NCBI GenBank assembly: GCA_023380515.1
Contig: JAMCRH010000118.1
Location: 1-30,248, forward strand
DNA length: 30,248 nucleotides
Direction: 5' to 3'
Source: Gammaproteobacteria bacterium
GTDB lineage: Bacteria; Pseudomonadota; Gammaproteobacteria; Enterobacterales; Alteromonadaceae
The first letter of the stretch is position 1. Every line of letters begins with the position of its first letter. Both the position numbers and the translations under genes were made by a program. The notes under the pieces were generated by a model. That model was not told the origin of the DNA. It did no database searches and saw only the letters and a program-made list of their open reading frames with translations. This document shows positions 25,708 to 30,248 of the stretch, piece after piece.

Positions 25708-26876
25708 TCAGCAATCTCCACATTCACCTGCGTGCCAGGTTGCAACATTGACAAGCCTTCGACAATCACGCGATCGCCACTCGCAAGGCCTTGCTCAATT
25801 AACTGTTCGTTACCAACCCGAACGCCAAGTGTGACTTCGCGCACCTGCACGATGTTTTGGTTATCGACAATGTAAACGATTGACTGCCGACCAGACTGAA
25901 TAATTGCCCGTTGTGGCACGGTAATCGCGTACGGCACTTCAATACTTGGCAATTGCACCCGCACCCACTGCCCTGGCAATAAGGTCATGTCTGGGTTCGG
26001 AATGACGGCACGGGCCTCAATACTGCCACTTTCACGGTCAACAATACGGCTGACATAATCAATGTAGCCGGATACTGGATGCTCACGCCCGTCAGAGAAA
26101 CGCAACCGTGCTTCTGGACCTTGTTCAGCGCCTTCCTGCGGTGTGGTTACCGCGACTTGCTGGAGTAAGTAACGAGCGGCAATATCACTTTCATTGACGT
26201 TAAAGTGCACGTAAATCGGGTCGAGGCCGACAATGGTCGCTAATGCATCATTTTCACGAATAAGGTTGCCGGCAGAAATTGACTCACGGCTAGCCACGCC
26301 ACTAATCGGCGCCTTAATTTCGGTGTAGCTCATGCGCAGCTTCATTTCTTCAAGTGTGGCTTGCGCTGACACAACGTCCGCTTCAGCTGACTCAAGACGA
26401 GATTGGGTTTGGTCACGCTCGCGGGCACTAATCGCACCGTCCACGAACAGGTTCTCAACCCGCGCCCAGTCGCGACGTGCTTCGTTATACACCGCTTCTG
26501 CGCTGGTCACTTCCGCTTGCGCTTTTTGCAGCTCAACTTCGTAGGGCGCTTTTTCAATGGAGAACATGACCGTGCCACGCTCGAGGAACTGGCCTTCATT
26601 AAAATGCCGTTGTTCAAGCACACCGCCAACGCGGGCACGCACTTCGGCAACCATCGAACCTTCGGTACGAGCGCCAAACGAACGCTCGAGCTCAATGGTT
26701 TGCGCTTTCACTTCAGTGACCAACACCCGGTGACGCGGGCCTTCTGGGGCTTGGTCATCTAGTGCTGCACTCGAGTCTGAGCAAGCGCTTAACGACAGCG
26801 CCGCCGCAGCAATTGCCGCTGCAGATATCGAACTTTTAAAATTGTGCTTTGCGTTAACTAACCATTGTGTACGCAT
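25704..26876 (-). CDS. acrA: AcrA/MexA-family periplasmic adaptor lipoprotein
   Basis: A 390-residue membrane-fusion protein. The start at 26876 has GGAGG four bases upstream; a longer frame to 26891 is rejected. The signal peptide ends LSAC, with Cys32 predicted to be lipidated and Asp at +2, consistent with inner-membrane anchoring. The lipoyl halves (ARVGGVLEQRHFNEGQFLER and IKAPISGVASRES) flank an alpha-hairpin (about residues 100-170), followed by beta-barrel and membrane-proximal domains. It forms one operon with the pump. No AcrR-type repressor lies beside it; instead TTTAC/GTAAA motifs fill the upstream region. Confidence 0.93.
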   Translation of the reverse strand: MRTQWLVNAKHNFKSSISAAAIAAAALSLSACSDSSAALDDQAPEGPRHRVLVTEVKAQTIELERSFGARTEGSMVAEVRARVGGVLEQRHFNEGQFLERGTVMFSIEKAPYEVELQKAQAEVTSAEAVYNEARRDWARVENLFVDGAISARERDQTQSRLESAEADVVSAQATLEEMKLRMSYTEIKAPISGVASRESISAGNLIRENDALATIVGLDPIYVHFNVNESDIAARYLLQQVAVTTPQEGAEQGPEARLRFSDGREHPVSGYIDYVSRIVDRESGSIEARAVIPNPDMTLLPGQWVRVQLPSIEVPYAITVPQRAIIQSGRQSIVYIVDNQNIVQVREVTLGVRVGNEQLIEQGLASGDRVIVEGLSMLQPGTQVNVEIAE

Positions 26877-26893
26877 AGGGCCTCCGCACATTG

Positions 26894-26911
26894 CTTCTTT
26901 ACGATTGTAAA
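26894..26911. promoter_or_regulatory. Palindromic TTTACGATTGTAAA site upstream of acrA
   Basis: CTTCTTTACGATTGTAAA differs by one base from the 18-mer upstream of cpxR (13015-13032). It lies 18 bases before the acrA start. It is likely bound by the same regulator. Confidence 0.55.
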
Positions 26912-26944
26912 GGATACTTGGTTATTTTCCGGTCAGCAGGTTGA

Positions 26945-26960
26945 TTTACACTTACTTTAC
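26945..26960 (-). promoter_or_regulatory. CpxR-box-like direct repeat upstream of acrA
   Basis: On the minus strand GTAAA-N6-GTAAA (GTAAAGTAAGTGTAAA). The CpxR consensus has a 5-base spacer, so this is one base longer. It supports control of the pump by the Cpx-like regulator. Confidence 0.4.
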
Positions 26961-26997
26961 GGCACCAAAACAGCTGTCTTAGAGGCCTTACTCGAAC

Positions 26998-27306
26998 TTA
27001 ATCTTTCGGTTGACCGTCGTCGCTTGGCTTTTCCTTTCCCTGCGATTGACTCCAAGAACCGCGATGCGGATGACGCATTCCTGATTGGTGTTGAAACTTG
27101 CGATGGGTAAAAACGAAAGCATGAATAATTGCTGCAACCCACAACACTGGGCCGGCGGCATAGGCACCGGGATAATTTCCCGTACCCGCAATTTTTAACA
27201 AGTACAGGGCTAACAAGAATAGCACCAAGCTCAAATACATTTGCTTGCGAGCACCAGACATATACACCGCAACTGGCGGTAAAATCACAGCTAATAAATA
27301 AGGCAT
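26998..27306 (-). CDS. Small membrane protein, Pmp3/YqaE-like N-terminal part
   Basis: A 102-residue protein with two or three hydrophobic stretches in the first 70 residues, starting MPYLLAVILPPVAVYMSG. The LLAxxLPPxAVY pattern resembles the Pmp3/YqaE (UPF0057) family of small stress-related membrane proteins. The spacing of the second helix is longer than usual, so the match is partial. The last 30 residues are hydrophilic, rich in His, Ser, Lys and Gln, and unlike the family. It lies upstream of acrAB on the same strand, with about 120 bases between. Function unknown. Confidence 0.6.
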   Translation of the reverse strand: MPYLLAVILPPVAVYMSGARKQMYLSLVLFLLALYLLKIAGTGNYPGAYAAGPVLWVAAIIHAFVFTHRKFQHQSGMRHPHRGSWSQSQGKEKPSDDGQPKD

Positions 27307-27383
27307 TTCCTACGTTCCCACATATTGTTATTCAAGTTTTTCGGGTAGCCCCTAAGCATGGCGCATCTTCGCCTTTTCAGCAA

Positions 27384-27432
27384 GCATTAGGGACCGTAGC
27401 TGGAATGGCATTCCAGCTACGGTCCCTAATGC
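27384..27432. repeat. REP-like 49-bp perfect palindrome, copy 2
   Basis: The arms are 24 bases around a single G at 27408. It is identical to copy 1 (10799-10845) except for the central base and one extra outer pair. Its right end overlaps the stop codon of the dehydrogenase gene, so it forms the 3' end of that transcript. Confidence 0.9.
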
Positions 27433-28235
27433 TAATACGGGATCTTTTCGCCGTCCCAAAAATAGAACGAACCGCTATTTTCGGGGGTTAAATCGGCAAT
27501 CACTTGAAGAATTCGCTGCGCCGACAGTTCGGCACTATAGAGTTTGTCTGCAGGTAAGCGCTGTTGAAACGGCTTAGAAAGTTCGGTGTCGGTGGTGCCC
27601 GGGTGAATCACCGCAAGGCTGAGTTGTTTGTGCGTCCGCTTGAATTCGATTGCAGCGGTACGAAACAGCATATTTAATGCCGCTTTCGACGCGCGATAAC
27701 CGTACCATCCTCCGAGGTGATTATCGCTAATGCTACCCACTTTCGCACCGAGTTGCGCAACGTAAGCGGGTTTGTTCTTCGGTAGCAAAGGCTTTAACGC
27801 TTGCAACAGTAAAATCGGTAAGGTCGCGTTGGTTAAGAAATAAGCTTGCAGCTGTTCGGCGGACAATTGTTCAATGCGGCGTTCGGGCTGCCAATCTTCG
27901 CCGTTTGGGCCTGACCCATGCAGCCAACCAATGGTTGAAACGACACCTCTAAGCTCGATGTCTTGTGCGTGCCAGTCGGCAAGTAAAGTTTGATAAGCTG
28001 TTACTTTTGCCGCTTCCGAGCCTTGGTCGTGTTCGGGTGTGGTGAGTTGAAACCAGTGCAGGCGCTCGTGAGCGACTTCCACTGGCTGCTCTTGGCGACT
28101 CACAGCGAGTACAACCGTTTCGGCGGAGCGGGTCAGTAGTTCCTGAACTATTGCTCGGCCGAGTCCTCCTCCGGCACCAAAAACGGCCACCAGATTTCCT
28201 CGAGCTGCTTCTTGTATGCTCGTTTTGCCACCCAT
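27432..28235 (-). CDS. Short-chain dehydrogenase/reductase
   Basis: A 267-residue classical SDR-fold protein, close in style to the C-factor (CsgA)-like branch. The nucleotide site is AVFGAGGGLGRAIV near the N-terminus. The catalytic Tyr and Lys are in YGYRASKAALN, with a Ser in KVGSIS before them. The substrate cannot be told. The start is uncertain: the ATG at 28235 has GGAG 11 bases upstream, while a GTG at 28247 would add four residues. The gene ends inside the palindromic repeat. It lies just downstream of the DUF2061 gene and may be cotranscribed with it. Confidence 0.85.
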   Translation of the reverse strand: MGGKTSIQEAARGNLVAVFGAGGGLGRAIVQELLTRSAETVVLAVSRQEQPVEVAHERLHWFQLTTPEHDQGSEAAKVTAYQTLLADWHAQDIELRGVVSTIGWLHGSGPNGEDWQPERRIEQLSAEQLQAYFLTNATLPILLLQALKPLLPKNKPAYVAQLGAKVGSISDNHLGGWYGYRASKAALNMLFRTAAIEFKRTHKQLSLAVIHPGTTDTELSKPFQQRLPADKLYSAELSAQRILQVIADLTPENSGSFYFWDGEKIPY

Positions 28236-28259
28236 TCGGCTAACCACTCCAATGCCATG

Positions 28260-28490
28260 TTATACGCTCAGTACTTCGTCAGATGCCTGCTCTGTCGGAC
28301 ATTTGCTTCCGCCAGAGGGCTTGTTACCGAAATAAGCCCACGCCTTTTCGTGAAAGAAATACGCTACCGTATTTACGGCTGGTTCAATTAAAGCGATCAG
28401 TCCACCCAATACCCAGCTTCCGGTCAGTAAATAAGTGACCATAAATGCGACGGTAAAGTGGACGACAGCAAAAGTCATGGTCTTTTTCAT
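28260..28490 (-). CDS. DUF2061 small membrane protein
   Basis: A 76-residue protein with two membrane helices. The sequence KTMTFAVVHFTVAFMVTYLL, then TGSWVLGGLIALIEPAVNT and YFFHEKAW, follows the DUF2061 pattern closely. The C-terminal tail is hydrophilic with one Cys. Its function is not known. AAGGAGAGAA lies upstream of the ATG. Confidence 0.85.
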   Translation of the reverse strand: MKKTMTFAVVHFTVAFMVTYLLTGSWVLGGLIALIEPAVNTVAYFFHEKAWAYFGNKPSGGSKCPTEQASDEVLSV

Positions 28491-28621
28491 CTCATTCTCT
28501 CCTTAGCGATTTGGCGCTCGCTTATGGGTAAACGATAATGATTCGCAGTGAATTTTGCTAATGAGGAAATTCGATTAGTACAAACGACTCCGCCTGTACA
28601 AAAAACGTACGCTATATGAAT

Positions 28622-28670
28622 TTAACTAAATGGGTGAGCTTAACTAAATAGGTGAACCTAACTAAACTTG
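28622..28670. repeat. 18-bp imperfect tandem repeat at the dtd stop codon
   Basis: TTAACTAAATGGGTGAGC (28622-28639) is followed by TTAACTAAATAGGTGAAC (28640-28657) and a partial copy CTAACTAAACTTG (28658-28670) that includes the dtd stop. On the dtd strand each unit carries an in-frame TAG. It probably arose by slippage. Confidence 0.75.
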
Positions 28671-29099
28671 CAGGGTAAAGGTCACTGGCCCGTCATTTAC
28701 GAGGTGAACTCGCATATCAGCGGCAAACTCTCCGGTTGCGACCGGCACGCCTTCATTAGCGAGTGCTTGGCAAAACACTTGATACAGTTCATTCGCCAAC
28801 GCCGGGGCTGCTGCTGAAGAAAAACTTGGTCGCCGACCTTTACGCGTATCGGCAGCTAAGGTGAATTGGGACACCACCAAGACACTGCCTTGAATATCGC
28901 GCACGTCGAGATTCATTTTGTCCTCATGGTCGGCAAAAATCCGATAACTGGCAATGCGTTTGGCGAGTTGCTTCGCTTTTTCTTCGGTGTCATCACGCTC
29001 GACACCAAGTAACACTAAAATGCCTTGCTCGATGGCACCAACTGTTTGGTCGTCGACCTCAACACGGGCTGACGTCACCCGCTGAATTAAACCGATCAT
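28662..29099 (-). CDS. dtd: D-aminoacyl-tRNA deacylase
   Basis: A 145-residue homodimeric enzyme that removes D-amino acids from mischarged tRNA, of normal family length. It starts [16 protein letters not shown] and keeps the catalytic-pocket motifs SQFTLAAD and the cross-subunit NDGPVTF (the Gly-Pro motif). It lies nine bases downstream of yihY on the same strand, as in E. coli and relatives, so they form an operon. The start is the ATG at 29099. Confidence 0.96.
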   Translation of the reverse strand: MIGLIQRVTSARVEVDDQTVGAIEQGILVLLGVERDDTEEKAKQLAKRIASYRIFADHEDKMNLDVRDIQGSVLVVSQFTLAADTRKGRRPSFSSAAAPALANELYQVFCQALANEGVPVATGEFAADMRVHLVNDGPVTFTLQV

Positions 29100-29108
29100 G
29101 GACTGCCC

Positions 29109-30035
29109 TTATGATTTTTCGTTAACGTCTTGGTCAAGCTCTTCAGGTGGGATTTCTTCCGACTCTTCTTGGAAAAATTCTTCAATTGACACACTTACTT
29201 CGGCGCCAATGAGAATAATATTCCACGACAAGTAAATCCAAACAATGAGGATAGGTATAGTTGCCATCGCACCGTAGATTAACTCATACGATGGGAAGTA
29301 CTGCAGGTACATCGCGAAGCCGCGCTTGGCTGCCTCAAACAGAAAGGCAGCAAGTGCTGCGCCCCAAATTGCATGGCGGAAACGGACAACTTTGTTCGGC
29401 ACCATGACATACAACAGCATAAACGCCATGAGGCTCATAAAGAACGGGAACATCGCCAAGAGTGTATTGCGCAGCCCCCCCACATACTCATCCGCGAACG
29501 CAGCGACCGACAGCAAATAAGAACTTAAGCCAATGCCGGTGCCTACGAGCAGAGGACCGAGGGTAATCACCATCCAGTAAATCGCTAAACTGATAATCAG
29601 GCGACGTTTATTGTGTGCTCGCCAAATCGTGTTCATGGCTTTGTCGATGGCATTAATCATCATAATCGCAACCACAAACAAGAAAATCGCACCAATTGCT
29701 GTCATTTGATTGGCGTTACCGACAAAGCGATTTAAGTATTCTTGAATGGCTTCGCCACTGGTGGGAATTAAGTTGGCAAGAATGGCCTCTTCGACACTAC
29801 GGCGCATTTCCTCAAACATCGGGAATGCCGCAAACATGGCAAAAATAACCGCAACTAAAGGAACCAGCGACAACAAGCTGACATAAGTTAAGTGCCCAGC
29901 CATGATGTTAATGCGATCATCGGCACAGCGTTTAATGAAATGCTTCAAAAACTTAATCGCGCACTGAAGTTGGCCCGGCAAGCGTTGTTTAATGCCTTTC
30001 CAATCAATATTTTTCAAAGCTGCCATAGGTTTCAT
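29109..30035 (-). CDS. yihY: YihY/BrkB-family inner membrane protein (UPF0761)
   Basis: A 308-residue protein with about six membrane helices and the family phrase AGHLTYVSLLSLVPL near residue 45. It also has NKVVRFRHAIWGA and YGAMATIPILIVWIYLSW. The C-terminus is very acidic (EEFFQEESEEIPPEEL). Members were once called ribonuclease BN or virulence factor BrkB; the true function is unresolved. The ATG at 30035 has GGA ten bases upstream; a TTG-led longer frame to 30095 is less likely. It heads the yihY-dtd operon. Confidence 0.9.
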   Translation of the reverse strand: MKPMAALKNIDWKGIKQRLPGQLQCAIKFLKHFIKRCADDRINIMAGHLTYVSLLSLVPLVAVIFAMFAAFPMFEEMRRSVEEAILANLIPTSGEAIQEYLNRFVGNANQMTAIGAIFLFVVAIMMINAIDKAMNTIWRAHNKRRLIISLAIYWMVITLGPLLVGTGIGLSSYLLSVAAFADEYVGGLRNTLLAMFPFFMSLMAFMLLYVMVPNKVVRFRHAIWGAALAAFLFEAAKRGFAMYLQYFPSYELIYGAMATIPILIVWIYLSWNIILIGAEVSVSIEEFFQEESEEIPPEELDQDVNEKS

Positions 30036-30193
30036 AGGAGTCAGTCCGTTGTTATCGGTCCGTCCTATTGTGGCAGCAGGTTGCACTATCGACAAGTCAT
30101 GCGTTGCCGAAGTGTTGTCGAGCTAAGGCGAAACTTGCTAATCGGCACAACCTGAATTAACCTCGTGAGTCCTAAAAATAAAGAATGGTTGCT

Positions 30194-30248
30194 ATGGCGC
30201 TTACTGTAAAAACACCGTCCACTGACGAACAATGGCAGGCTTATTACC
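30194..30248 (+). CDS. Start of a probable GNAT-type acyltransferase gene (partial)
   Basis: The last 55 bases encode MALTVKTPSTDEQWQAYY and run off the window. The phrase TDEQWQAYY resembles the start of GNAT acetyltransferases such as the N-terminal domain of FabY (YiiD), whose gene follows yihY-dtd in E. coli. Here the gene is divergent from yihY. An in-frame ATG at 30185 is also possible. With only 18 residues the call is weak. Confidence 0.45.
   Translation, partial: MALTVKTPSTDEQWQAYY

Noticed and set aside
28190..28258. Short minus-strand frame starting at the ATG at 28258
   Set aside because: It overlaps the start of the dehydrogenase gene in another frame, is very short, and has no recognisable features.

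Overview
The window is chromosomal DNA of a gammaproteobacterium. Gene content (glnA-glnL-glnG, typA, a CpxRA-type two-component pair, yihY-dtd, a PAQR/hemolysin III gene, a DUF3081-like gene) and protein style suggest the Alteromonadales, probably near Idiomarina/Pseudidiomarina. The taxonomic call is inference from recognised families; no search was run.

Layout. (1) 36-2762 (-): a membrane GGDEF/EAL protein with a degenerate SSDEF motif. (2) 2987-9732: the main point of interest. The tRNA 2'-O-methyltransferase gene trmL is cut after codon 16. Its first 16 codons are at 2987-3034 and the rest of its coding sequence resumes at 9316-9732. About 6.3 kb lies between them: a small secreted Cys/His protein, a CzcB-like adaptor, a CzcA/CusA-family heavy-metal RND pump, a broken IS256-family transposase, and a complete second trmL on the opposite strand. 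Copies of TTTTGTTAGCCC lie near both ends in inverted orientation, and no recombinase gene is visible. The picture is a metal-efflux island that entered trmL and carries a replacement for the gene it breaks. (3) 9734-12943 (-): an alpha/beta hydrolase (pldB-like) and a cpxR-cpxA-like pair. (4) 13036-17153 (-): glnG, glnL and glnA, with NtrC sites, a sigma-54 promoter and a terminator all readable. (5) 17425-21966: a DsbA-like lipoprotein (-), a GAF-GGDEF diguanylate cyclase (+), typA/bipA (+) and a hemolysin III/PAQR gene (-). (6) 22134-30035 (-): a DUF3081-like protein, an acrA-acrB efflux pair, a small Pmp3-like membrane protein, a short-chain dehydrogenase, a DUF2061 protein, dtd and yihY. 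(7) 30194 to the end (+): the start of a probable GNAT-type gene.

How the parts relate. Nitrogen control is a compact regulon: NtrC sites lie upstream of glnA and again in the glnA-glnL gap. Envelope functions cluster: CpxRA-like, an AcrAB-like pump, a DsbA-like thiol oxidoreductase and PAQR. The cpxR and acrA upstream regions share an almost identical 18-bp palindromic motif, so the Cpx-like regulator may control both. The PAQR gene has a 20-bp perfect palindrome of the FabR type upstream. A 47-49 bp perfect palindrome occurs twice, 16.6 kb apart, after minus-strand genes, and looks like a dispersed REP-like repeat. No tRNA, rRNA or CRISPR array was seen.
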